Assembly (NCBI GenBank): GCA_021776775.1
Contig: JAJFFE010000205.1
Span: forward strand, 1 to 34,585
DNA: 34,585 nt
Source of the DNA: Planctomycetota bacterium
Lineage (GTDB): Bacteria; Planctomycetota; UBA8108; UBA1146; JAJFFE01
Direction: 5' to 3'
Positions 1 through 7,433 of this stretch are shown here, piece after piece (the stretch's first letter is position 1; every line of letters begins with the position of its first letter). The position numbers and the translations under genes are program-made. The notes beneath the pieces were generated by a model that made no database searches, was not told the DNA's origin, and saw nothing but the letters and a program-made list of their open reading frames with translations.

Positions 1-252
1 GTAGGCCCAAAGGTAGCCTCGGTGGGCGCCCGGTTTCTGTTTCTCTGTTTTCAGAACTGGGATCGTCGTTTCATCTGCTTGTAAGCAGTTCGACGCCAGA
101 AGCTCTTCGCGCATTGCAACGACGATCGGTGCGAGTCGATCTTCGGTCTCAATGCCGTAGTGGCACAGCGTCCGATCGGAGATCTCGACGCCGCCACGTC
201 GGAGGATTGCCGATTGGCGGTAGTAGGGGCAGTGGTCCACAAACCCCCTCCG
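1..252 (-). mobile_element. IS66-family transposase (TnpC) fragment, runs off the left edge
   Basis: Reading the minus strand from 252 to 1 gives an open frame that starts abruptly after a TGA at 253-255. It matches the core of IS66 transposases: FVDHCPYYRQ (the usual YVDHLPLYRQ block), then GVEISDRTLCHY, then LQADETTIPVL, then RGYLWAY. The D of ADET (codon 73-75) corresponds to the first acidic residue of the IS66 DDE catalytic site. There is no start codon and the N-terminal DNA-binding part is absent, so within the window it is a remnant or the inner part of a broken copy. The rest of the catalytic domain would lie left of base 1. The join with the neighbouring secreted-protein gene falls near 241-253. 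Family identity is confident. Whether a terminal inverted repeat or target duplication exists cannot be seen. Confidence 0.85.
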
Positions 253-470
253 TCAGGATAGTTGCCGGACACCGGTTCATACGTGCTTCCGCACTGCAGG
301 TTGTAGGTCGCCTGAAGGACGAACTGCTCCTGCGCGGTGCCAGAATCAGGACTGCCGTTCCCGATCGCCTCTCCGTGAGAAGTCCATTTGCAATCCACAG
401 CGCTCGCATAGTTTGCGAATGATCCCAAGGCCGCCACTGTTACGAAGAACGCGAAAAGTGCTAGGCGCAT
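51..470 (-). pseudogene. Small secreted protein gene, 3' end replaced by the IS66 fragment
   Basis: The start ATG at 468-470 has a strong ribosome-binding site (AAAGGAGG) just upstream, better than the in-frame start at 530. The product opens with a clear signal peptide (MRLALFAFFVTVAALGSFANYASA) followed by a short mature part with two Cys residues (VDCKW, NLQCGS). After about residue 75 (NYPDGGG) the frame enters the IS66 fragment in the wrong frame, so the last 65 or so residues (LWTTAPTTANRQ onward) are not native sequence. The original gene was therefore probably longer or ended differently. It lies 23 nt downstream of the coiled-coil membrane protein gene and may share its transcript. 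No family is recognised. A short chimeric protein could still be exported, but function is unknown. Confidence 0.6.
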
Positions 471-493
471 CTGCGCCTCCTTTCGAGATGTTC

Positions 494-1405
494 TCAAGGT
501 GAAGGTGTTCCGGACCACCGAGATCCCCAACCGCCACCTCGACCTGCGAGGAGTTCTCGACCGATCTCGTCGATTTGCCGCTGCAGTTCAACGACTAGCG
601 GATCGGCCTTGATCAGCTTCGAATCAAGCACAGCGTACTGATCGCCATCCATGCGAAAGCGAAAGTTCTTGCCACCGTTCTTCTCTCTATAGGCAGTAGA
701 CTCCTCTAGTGAGTCGAAACGCTCGCACCTCCCTTGATCAACGAGTCTCTGCGCGACGTCATCTGCAGCCGTCCTGTGATCTGAATACAAACCAAGCATC
801 CGCATTAGCAATTCCTTGTTCTCTGCGGTAACAGGCTCCAGACCACCAGGTATTCTTGTTACATAACCAACCCCATAGTTGTCCGAGCCTGGCTCGTGGA
901 GGAAGACTCCTTTCCCAGCGTAGGCAGCCCAGCCCTTCTGCCGACTCTCGGGCAAATCTTCCAAAGTCACAAATGAATAGCGACGCTCTAAGTCGGAGAT
1001 AGCGGCACTAGTAATGTCTTCGGAATGTTCCGCAACGCGAGCTGACGGAGGGTCAACATCGACACCCGCAACATCGACCAACGGTACCCTAACGGGCTCA
1101 TCTGCTTCCGGACTGCACATCTCAGTCACAGCAGATTCAAGCATGCCGATACGATCCGACAGTGACCTGGACAGCGTATCAACGTTGTCTACGCTAACAG
1201 CAAGCTGCTCGACCCGTCCGGCTAGTCCGGAGAGCTTGTCAAGTGAGCGTTGAAGGTCTTCGAGTCTCCTCGTCACTGACTCTTGCGTTCGGCCCTGGTC
1301 CTTGAGTTGCCTGGCGATCTTCGTGGCAGTCCGGGACTGGACGAAGCAGATAAGAAGCGTGACGACGCAGGTCGTCAAGCAGGCAACGATCCACTTAGGT
1401 CCCAT
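494..1405 (-). CDS. Membrane-anchored coiled-coil protein, unknown function
   Basis: The product is about 303 residues from the ATG at 1403-1405, which has AGGA about 11 nt upstream; a longer start (TTG at 1468) is less likely because it overlaps a promoter-like sequence. One N-terminal transmembrane segment (IVACLTTCVVTLLICFV, roughly residues 6-22) is followed by a heptad-rich region of about 80 residues (TKIARQLKDQ, RRLEDLQRSLDKL, LSDRIGMLESAV) typical of a coiled coil. A globular domain with no recognised motif comes next (FVTLEDLPESRQKGW, GVGYVTRIPGGLEPV), and the C-terminal tail is Gly-rich. The likely topology is one anchor with a bulk domain on one side of the membrane. It follows another membrane protein gene on the same strand after a 111-nt gap. 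I do not recognise the family. Confidence 0.7.
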   Translation of the reverse strand: MGPKWIVACLTTCVVTLLICFVQSRTATKIARQLKDQGRTQESVTRRLEDLQRSLDKLSGLAGRVEQLAVSVDNVDTLSRSLSDRIGMLESAVTEMCSPEADEPVRVPLVDVAGVDVDPPSARVAEHSEDITSAAISDLERRYSFVTLEDLPESRQKGWAAYAGKGVFLHEPGSDNYGVGYVTRIPGGLEPVTAENKELLMRMLGLYSDHRTAADDVAQRLVDQGRCERFDSLEESTAYREKNGGKNFRFRMDGDQYAVLDSKLIKADPLVVELQRQIDEIGRELLAGRGGGWGSRWSGTPSP

Positions 1406-1440
1406 CGGCTCTTGGTTCCTTACTCTACTCGGGGGCGAGA

Positions 1441-1468
1441 AGTATCGAAGAAAACGAGTGGCCCTCAA
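1441..1468 (-). promoter_or_regulatory. Possible sigma-70-type promoter for the coiled-coil membrane protein gene
   Basis: On the minus strand TTGAGG (1463-1468) and GATACT (1441-1446) are separated by 16 nt. They match the -35 and -10 consensus at four positions each, and transcription would begin about 30 nt before the ATG at 1405. The site is found by eye only and is weak evidence in GC-rich DNA. Confidence 0.3.
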
Positions 1469-1516
1469 GCTCTGCCTGCAGTGTACGCAGGGGTGGCGAA
1501 AAGCGTCTTCTATGCT

Positions 1517-2476
1517 TCAACTACGTTTGGAGTTCTCCCCGCCCGACAACCGTCGAATGCCTCGGATCGTGTCGAACCAAAACGGCGCGCCGAGCCCGGC
1601 CAAGACCGCCGTCGTCAAGATCCCTAGGAACCACAAGAACGGGCTACGTTTCTCGGCGGGTTTCGTCGGGTCGTCGGTCTCCGGTTCAGCGTCACCGTTA
1701 CTGTCAGAGGTCCACGCCTTCAAGAGCCCCGCGTGAGGGTATTGCTGAAGGCCGATCGGAAGAACACTACTGCGTAAAAGAGCGAGTTCGTCCCTCGTCG
1801 CCCCCAATGACCGCTTGAGCTCCCTTGCGGTGGCCGGCGTCGTGGTCGTCCCGATGTTCGGTTCAACGTTCTTCTTGTAGTGATCGAGCACGGTATCGAC
1901 GTTGGCGACCACCGACTCCCGGAGCGCCTTGTTCTTGAGGAACGACGAGACGACGTGGATCGAATCCACATTGACGACAACCGCCACCACGAACGCCACA
2001 CCGGTGGCCCACAGACGGGTGCGCGATCGATAGCTCTCCGAGTACTTCCGCCCGAGCGCTTCGAAACGCTGGCCAAGGGCGTCGAAGACTTCTTCTGAAC
2101 GATTGCCGAGATGCGATAGGAGCGCGTGCCCGTAGTCCGAACGCTTGATCATCTCGATCAAGTCGTCCGTGTTGAGCCTTGTGCGCTTGTCCTGACCGCT
2201 GGCGACGTTGGAGATAATCTGCTCGAGCGCTTCCGACTTCTGCGTGGCCGACTCCAACGCTGCGATCCCCTGATTGGCCGCGTCATGCGATAGCCGCTTC
2301 AACTCTCGCATGATCACTGGTTCGAGTTCTTTGGTCTTGTACTCGATCAAGAGCCGCTTGAACGTCTCGGTTCGCGTCGTCGAGACAGTTTGGATTGCCT
2401 TGAGCGCCAAGGAAACCAGTGACGCGACCCCGAGCATCGTGAGCGCGAAGGCCAGCGCAACATCGACCATAAACAT
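1517..2476 (-). CDS. Multi-pass membrane protein, unknown function
   Basis: From the ATG at 2474-2476 (AGGGAG nine nt upstream) the product is about 319 residues; the open frame to 2635 has no better start. Three hydrophobic segments are visible: near the N terminus (VALAFALTMLGVASLVSLAL), in the middle (RLWATGVAFVVAVVVNV) and at the C terminus (FLWFLGILTTAVLAGLGAPFWFD). Between the first two is a charged, probably helical region of about 120 residues. The last segment ends in GAPFWFDTIRGIRRLSG. From general knowledge, a GAPFWFD-L-N-L ending recurs in many uncharacterised bacterial membrane proteins, so this is probably a member of that loose group. Its neighbours are another anchored protein downstream and a divergent secreted protease-like gene. 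No catalytic motif is seen. Confidence 0.7.
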   Translation of the reverse strand: MFMVDVALAFALTMLGVASLVSLALKAIQTVSTTRTETFKRLLIEYKTKELEPVIMRELKRLSHDAANQGIAALESATQKSEALEQIISNVASGQDKRTRLNTDDLIEMIKRSDYGHALLSHLGNRSEEVFDALGQRFEALGRKYSESYRSRTRLWATGVAFVVAVVVNVDSIHVVSSFLKNKALRESVVANVDTVLDHYKKNVEPNIGTTTTPATARELKRSLGATRDELALLRSSVLPIGLQQYPHAGLLKAWTSDSNGDAEPETDDPTKPAEKRSPFLWFLGILTTAVLAGLGAPFWFDTIRGIRRLSGGENSKRS

Positions 2477-2706
2477 AGGACTAGGCTCCCTGTCTCTCAT
2501 CATCCAGCCCAGCGGCGACTTCACCGCTGAGCAACACCCGTCACCACGATACGGGTCAATTGCGCGATCCAGTATCGGGGGCCGAGAACGGCAAGGGAAG
2601 TCAAAGCAGCGGGTCGTCACAGGAGACGCTTGCATTGCACGGCGACAAGCCCAATGATCAAGGTCCCTCCTCGTAGCGCCGAACGCGCCGGACCCATCGG
2701 AATGCC

Positions 2707-4572
2707 ATGCGCATCACCGTTGTCGCTATCCTTCTCCTCCTCAGTTCGACAACCACCGCGTCGGAGTTCGACGTCGGCCGCTCGTACCTGATCGGGGGGC
2801 ACTGGTTTCAGTTCGTCGGCGTGGAGCATGGGCACGACCACTGGTTGTACCCTCATGTCGACGGTGTCCACGAGATCTTCGAGGCGGTCGATGATCGCAC
2901 GTGGACCGGCCTCCTCGGGAGTCGCTTCCGACCGACGCGAGGAACATTCGAGAACCGATTCAACGCGGCCGCAGTGCTGAACGAGCTTCTGCACGAAGAC
3001 GCCTCTAGAGTTCGTCGCTCTCGCGCCGTTCGGTTGCTCTCGTTGTTCGTCGAACTGCACCCCGCGGAGGAAGCGCCCTACTACCTCCGAGAGTCGCAGC
3101 CTCGTTGGGATCGTTACCTCGACGAAGAGGCCAATGCGTGGGTCGCCGATCGGCTCCGCCGCTACAGCGCGTGGACCGAAGGTCTCGACACCGTCGGCAC
3201 GCGAGTACTATCGGCGCCGCAATCGCTCGACGACAGCGACGACTTCTACGCCAGCATGATCGAAGACGGGTACTTCGATATCGCCGTGATCGGCGGTAAC
3301 TCGAAGGACGAGGAGAGTGGCAAGACGTACAGCTGGACGTCGTCAGAGGCGCTCCGTGAAATGCTGGAAGCGCGTGGTTTCTCCAGCGACGGCTTTCGCT
3401 CGAGCGACGACCCCGCCGTCACGGAGAAGACTGTGCGTCTGCTCGGCCGGGACATTCGCGTTCGCATTCACGTCACTGGAGGCAGCTTCCGCAAACCCCG
3501 CATTCGAAGAGCCGTCGCGAACTTCGTCGAGTCCCTCGCCTACGCCGACGTGGTGATCTACCAGGGACACTCCAACAAACTCAGCGGCAAGTACTATCTG
3601 TCGGAGTCGAAGAGCTCGTTCTCTCGTTTTCGCATCGGGCTCGGAAGCCAATCGGACCTGGCGCGAAAGTGTCACGAACTCGGTACCAAGCGTTACCAAA
3701 TCTTCGCGTTGCAGAGCTGCTACAGCTTTGACAAATACTGCCAACCGTTGCGGACGTTCTACCGCGAGCGCTTCCGTGACCGCAACGAGCGGGTCGGCTA
3801 TCTCGGCACCGCGGAGATCTGCTACTTCCTGGAATTCGTGCCGCGTTACCTCGCCTTGATCGACGGGTTGATCAGCGGCCAAGGCGCGCGTGATCTCGCC
3901 CAGCGCATGAATCAGGTCCGCCCCGTCGACGATGCGGCTCCGCTCATTTTCCGCGGGCTACTGCAGGCGCCCGCCACGTTCATCCTGCCGGCCGACACGA
4001 GCCTCGACACGTGGACGAATCATGGGCGATCCCGCGGCTACTTGGTCCTTGGTGAAGCGTCCGACGGAAAGACGTACGCCAGCACCGAGCTGTTTCCGCA
4101 GAACGATCTCGGCGAGGTGCGCCAAGTCATCGTGCGCAAGCGAGGTGCATACGCGATCGACGATCAGGGTCGTGTCTTGTACTCCGGGAGTGAAACGGGC
4201 GGAGTGACGGTCGAGCTACCCGAGACGAAAGCGTCGGGGCTGCGATTCACGTTCGGAGCGTATGCCCACCGCCACGACAAGTGGCGCCTCTACTTGATCA
4301 GCGAAAGCGGTGAACTGTTCTACCGCCACCGCAAGGGAGGCGCGTTGACTCGGGTTGCGGGGCAGCCCGGCGAGTTCGTAGCGGTCGGCAACGAGGCTGA
4401 CGGAACGTTGGCCGCGACTCGCCGCGACGGATCAACATGGGTTCAGATTCGCGGTCGCTGGGAAGCCAGAGAGAAGGCGCCAACGTGGGTGAACGTCACG
4501 CCACATCTCGACGGACACGGCGTCGCCGGTCAGCTGTGGCGCGCAGACGAACCACGCGCGCCACGGGGATAA
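2707..4572 (+). CDS. Secreted protein with a clan CD (caspase/gingipain-like) peptidase-type core
   Basis: The product is 621 residues with an N-terminal signal peptide (MRITVVAILLLLSSTTTASE). The central part (about 185-425) looks like an alpha/beta Rossmann-type core: a strand DIAVIGG near 191, then DVVIYQGHSN with His288 after a strand, then QIFALQSCYS with Cys338 after a strand. A strand ending in GH and a later strand ending in xxC are the catalytic His/Cys arrangement of clan CD cysteine peptidases (caspases, gingipains, legumains). The remaining 195 residues are beta-rich (VLYSGSETGG, YRHRKGGALTRV) and could be a small propeller or binding domain. The ribosome-binding site is weak (CGGA). 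It is transcribed divergently from the membrane protein gene ending at 1517. The clan assignment rests only on these two motifs and their spacing, so a non-peptidase relative is possible. Confidence 0.55.
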   Translation: MRITVVAILLLLSSTTTASEFDVGRSYLIGGHWFQFVGVEHGHDHWLYPHVDGVHEIFEAVDDRTWTGLLGSRFRPTRGTFENRFNAAAVLNELLHEDASRVRRSRAVRLLSLFVELHPAEEAPYYLRESQPRWDRYLDEEANAWVADRLRRYSAWTEGLDTVGTRVLSAPQSLDDSDDFYASMIEDGYFDIAVIGGNSKDEESGKTYSWTSSEALREMLEARGFSSDGFRSSDDPAVTEKTVRLLGRDIRVRIHVTGGSFRKPRIRRAVANFVESLAYADVVIYQGHSNKLSGKYYLSESKSSFSRFRIGLGSQSDLARKCHELGTKRYQIFALQSCYSFDKYCQPLRTFYRERFRDRNERVGYLGTAEICYFLEFVPRYLALIDGLISGQGARDLAQRMNQVRPVDDAAPLIFRGLLQAPATFILPADTSLDTWTNHGRSRGYLVLGEASDGKTYASTELFPQNDLGEVRQVIVRKRGAYAIDDQGRVLYSGSETGGVTVELPETKASGLRFTFGAYAHRHDKWRLYLISESGELFYRHRKGGALTRVAGQPGEFVAVGNEADGTLAATRRDGSTWVQIRGRWEAREKAPTWVNVTPHLDGHGVAGQLWRADEPRAPRG

Positions 4573-4582
4573 ACCCTCTTGC

Positions 4583-5647
4583 TTACGCGTCGTAGACGCT
4601 TTCGATCCGTTCCTGCCGGAGCTTCGTTCGCTCGGGGTAGTGCAGGAAACTACCGTTGATTCCGTTGACCGCCAACTTGCGAAAATCGGCAAGGCCCAAC
4701 CCGAACATGTCGTGGGCAATCTGCCATTCGCGCGAGAGCGTCGTGTCCGACATCAAGATGTTGTCGGTGTTGAGCGTGACTCGGAAACCGTCGCGGTAGT
4801 AGCGTAGGAACGGGTGCTCCTCCAACGAAGCGCACGCGCCGGTGTGCACGTTCGACGACAGGCACATCTCCAACAGAATGCGCTGATCGCGCAGATAGTG
4901 AGCGACCAGGCCTTGCGACTCACTCTCGTCCTCGAGTGCCGGCAGATCCTCGTACAACCGAGTCGCGTGCCCGATGCGATGCGCCCCGCAATACTGAACG
5001 GCCTGCCAGATCGACGACAAGCCGAACGCTTCGCCGGCGTGGATCGTGATGTTGAAGTTTTCGCGGCGTAGGAATTGGAACGCTTCGAGGTGCTGTTTCG
5101 GGGGGTGACCCGACTCGTCACCCGCGAGGTCGAAGCCGACGACGCCACGAGTACGAAAGTCGACCGCGATCTCGGCCATTTCCAGCGACGTCGCCGGGTC
5201 CATGTTGCGCAGCGCGCAGACGATCGTTCGCACTTCAACGTCTTTGCCGTCACGCGAGCCTTCGCGAAAGCCTTCGAGGACCGCGTTCATGACCTCCTCG
5301 AGGTTGAGCCCACCGGCCACGTGCAGGCACGGGGCGAAGCGAATCTCGCCGTAGACCACGCCGTCGGCGACGAGATCTTCGGCCCGCTCCCGAGCGACCC
5401 GTCGCAAGGACTCTTTGGTCTGCATTACCGCCGTGCTCAAGCCGAACCCCTCGAGGTACAGCGGCAGACTGCCGCGCTGCGCTCCACGATGAAACCAATC
5501 CGCGAGCTCCTTGGGATCTTCCGTCGGGAGGTCGACGTTCTGGTCACGCGCCATCTCGACGATCGAGGCGGGTCGGAGTCCGCCGTCGAGGTGATCGTGG
5601 AGGAGCACTTTCGGAAGTTTGCGAATCGTCTCGAAATCAAGCGTCAT
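4583..5647 (-). CDS. add: Adenosine deaminase
   Basis: The 354-residue product belongs to the metal-dependent amidohydrolase superfamily and hydrolyses adenosine (or deoxyadenosine) to inosine in the cytoplasm for purine salvage. Diagnostic blocks are all present: HDHLDGGLRP with metal ligands His17 and His19, IHAGE (His203, Glu206), RIGHATRL with His227, SSNVHTGA at 264-271, and LNTDN with metal ligand Asp295. Length fits the family (about 330-370). A good ribosome-binding site (AAAGGA) precedes the ATG. The gene begins 34 nt after the stop of the 583-residue membrane-anchored protein, so it is probably the last gene of the ABC exporter operon, although no functional link is obvious. It converges with the secreted protease-like gene, with only 10 nt between their ends. 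Substrate could be another aminopurine, since close relatives deaminate adenine. Confidence 0.93.
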   Translation of the reverse strand: MTLDFETIRKLPKVLLHDHLDGGLRPASIVEMARDQNVDLPTEDPKELADWFHRGAQRGSLPLYLEGFGLSTAVMQTKESLRRVARERAEDLVADGVVYGEIRFAPCLHVAGGLNLEEVMNAVLEGFREGSRDGKDVEVRTIVCALRNMDPATSLEMAEIAVDFRTRGVVGFDLAGDESGHPPKQHLEAFQFLRRENFNITIHAGEAFGLSSIWQAVQYCGAHRIGHATRLYEDLPALEDESESQGLVAHYLRDQRILLEMCLSSNVHTGACASLEEHPFLRYYRDGFRVTLNTDNILMSDTTLSREWQIAHDMFGLGLADFRKLAVNGINGSFLHYPERTKLRQERIESVYDA

Positions 5648-5681
5648 GGAGAGTCCTTTCGGGGACCCCCGATCTTACGCT

Positions 5682-7433
5682 TCAGCGCGCAGCGGGAAAG
5701 AGGACATTCATGTCGACTCCTTCTCGTCGGCACATCGCGCCGAGGAATTGGCGCACGGTTCCCGAAGGCAGGGCACGATTCTCGACGGAACGCCGCACTT
5801 CGACATCGCTCGCTAACCACGCCCGTGACTTCTCGTGCACGGAGGCCGCAACCGGCGAAGCGTACAGGTAAACGATGAGGGATCGCGCCTGAAGCTCGGA
5901 CAGCGACGGAAGCGGATCCGTCAGAGCAAAAGTAGTGTAAAGCCGGGACACGACCGTGTGAAAGCGCTCCGCGACGTCGGGTCGATCAATACCGTAGCCC
6001 TTGCCGTAGACGTTGTAGTACAGGGACTCTAACGCCTCGAAGATCTCCCGCCCCTGCTCGACTTCGGACTCGACCTCGGCGCGCAGCGCCGCCGCGACGA
6101 ATTCTTCGGTCGTTCCCTCGACCCCAAAGTCCCCTTGCAGGCGCGCAAAGTAGCGCGGAGCGAGCTCGGCCCCGCCGAAGAAGTAGGCGGTCGTCGTCGC
6201 CGCTTCGAGGTCAGCGCGAAACAGGTCGCGAACATGATCGACCGAGTTGGTGAACCGGGCCAGCTCGTACGCTCGAATGAAGAGCGGTTCGGGTACGCGG
6301 CTGAATCGACCGGTCACGGGATCTCGTTCTATCCGCCCCGATTCGAAGGCGAGTTTGCGCAGACAAATCAGGAGTTCCGGCCGATCGAGCACCACGATGT
6401 AATCCGACTCCGCCGGCACCAGACGCACCGACACTTTCTGACGGGCGCGTCGCAACGCCCCTTCGACCACCCAGTACGCGCCATGGCTCGCCTCGTGTCG
6501 CCAATCGAACGGCCCGAGCACTTCCATCATGTCGAGCATGAGGTGCGGATCCATGTTGAAACGCTGGCGAATGACGAGCGCGCGGAGGAACGAGACGAAC
6601 CGAGCGTGTAGACCGCGGTCGCTCAAATCATGGCGAAGCCGGAGCAACGCCTCCTCTTTCGGGGTAGCCGGATCCTCGAGATCAGAGCCCGTGAATAGCA
6701 GCAAGAACGGAAGTTCGAGCCGGTAATCCAACTCGGCGATCTGCCGAAAGACTTCCTCGTAGCTTGGCTCCGCTTCGACGAGATCGGCGGACGTCGCGGG
6801 AGAGATGGCAATCGGACGAAACCACTCGACTCGCGCCGCCTCCACCGCTGAGTCGTCCGCGGGCGTCGGCGGTGGCCCCAAGAGACGGTCCCACTCACGC
6901 GCAATCGCCGTCTTGTAGTAGCGATGTGATTCGTCGAGCGAATCCCCTATCTTGAAGTAGTAGATGTAGGCGAGCCACGTATGGAGGTGAAGGCTCAGCG
7001 GATTGATCTTCAACCCCCGGGTGCGGATCAAGTCGATGCCCGCCGAGACCCAGCGCCATCGTTCCGTGTCGGTGTCCGCTTGCCGGCTCACGTTGAACGC
7101 CAGGTTCCACGCCTGAAACGTCCACACTCGCTCGAATCGTGGAGACAGGTTCGTGATCCAACCCGCCAACTGCGCCGCTTCGTGAACTCGGTTTTCTTCC
7201 TGGAGCTTGGTCGCGCGCATCCACATGAAGTTGATGGCCCAGCTGCGAAATCCTCCCAAGGCGGCGTTGATCAGCGCAAGGTCCGGCGGCATCTGTGCGT
7301 TGCGTTCGGAATCGACGGAGATCTCCAGGGAGTCGCGCTCGGCGCGGATCGTCGGTTGCAACCACGCGATGGCGCCGAAACAGCACAGCGAGACAAGCAG
7401 ACTCGTGGCGAGAACGCTCTGGTTCGGTTTCAT
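5682..7433 (-). CDS. Membrane-anchored helical-repeat protein linked to an ABC-2 exporter
   Basis: The 583-residue product starts with one hydrophobic segment (VLATSLLVSLCCFGAIAWL, about residues 7-25). A region resembling TPR-type helical repeats follows (WMRATKLQEENRVHEAAQLAGWITNL, about 70-95, then FERVWTFQAWNLAFN), then several hundred residues with no recognised motif. A duplicated aromatic motif, RVWTFQAWNLAFN and then HLHTWLAYIYYFK, suggests stacked helices. The start codon overlaps the stop of the upstream permease gene (ATGA at 7430-7433), which implies translational coupling and a shared complex. Proteins of this size and layout next to ABC-2 permeases are, from memory, a recurrent planctomycete arrangement, but I cannot name a function. 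An extracytoplasmic adaptor for the exporter is the simplest inference. Confidence 0.65.
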   Translation of the reverse strand: MKPNQSVLATSLLVSLCCFGAIAWLQPTIRAERDSLEISVDSERNAQMPPDLALINAALGGFRSWAINFMWMRATKLQEENRVHEAAQLAGWITNLSPRFERVWTFQAWNLAFNVSRQADTDTERWRWVSAGIDLIRTRGLKINPLSLHLHTWLAYIYYFKIGDSLDESHRYYKTAIAREWDRLLGPPPTPADDSAVEAARVEWFRPIAISPATSADLVEAEPSYEEVFRQIAELDYRLELPFLLLFTGSDLEDPATPKEEALLRLRHDLSDRGLHARFVSFLRALVIRQRFNMDPHLMLDMMEVLGPFDWRHEASHGAYWVVEGALRRARQKVSVRLVPAESDYIVVLDRPELLICLRKLAFESGRIERDPVTGRFSRVPEPLFIRAYELARFTNSVDHVRDLFRADLEAATTTAYFFGGAELAPRYFARLQGDFGVEGTTEEFVAAALRAEVESEVEQGREIFEALESLYYNVYGKGYGIDRPDVAERFHTVVSRLYTTFALTDPLPSLSELQARSLIVYLYASPVAASVHEKSRAWLASDVEVRRSVENRALPSGTVRQFLGAMCRREGVDMNVLFPAAR

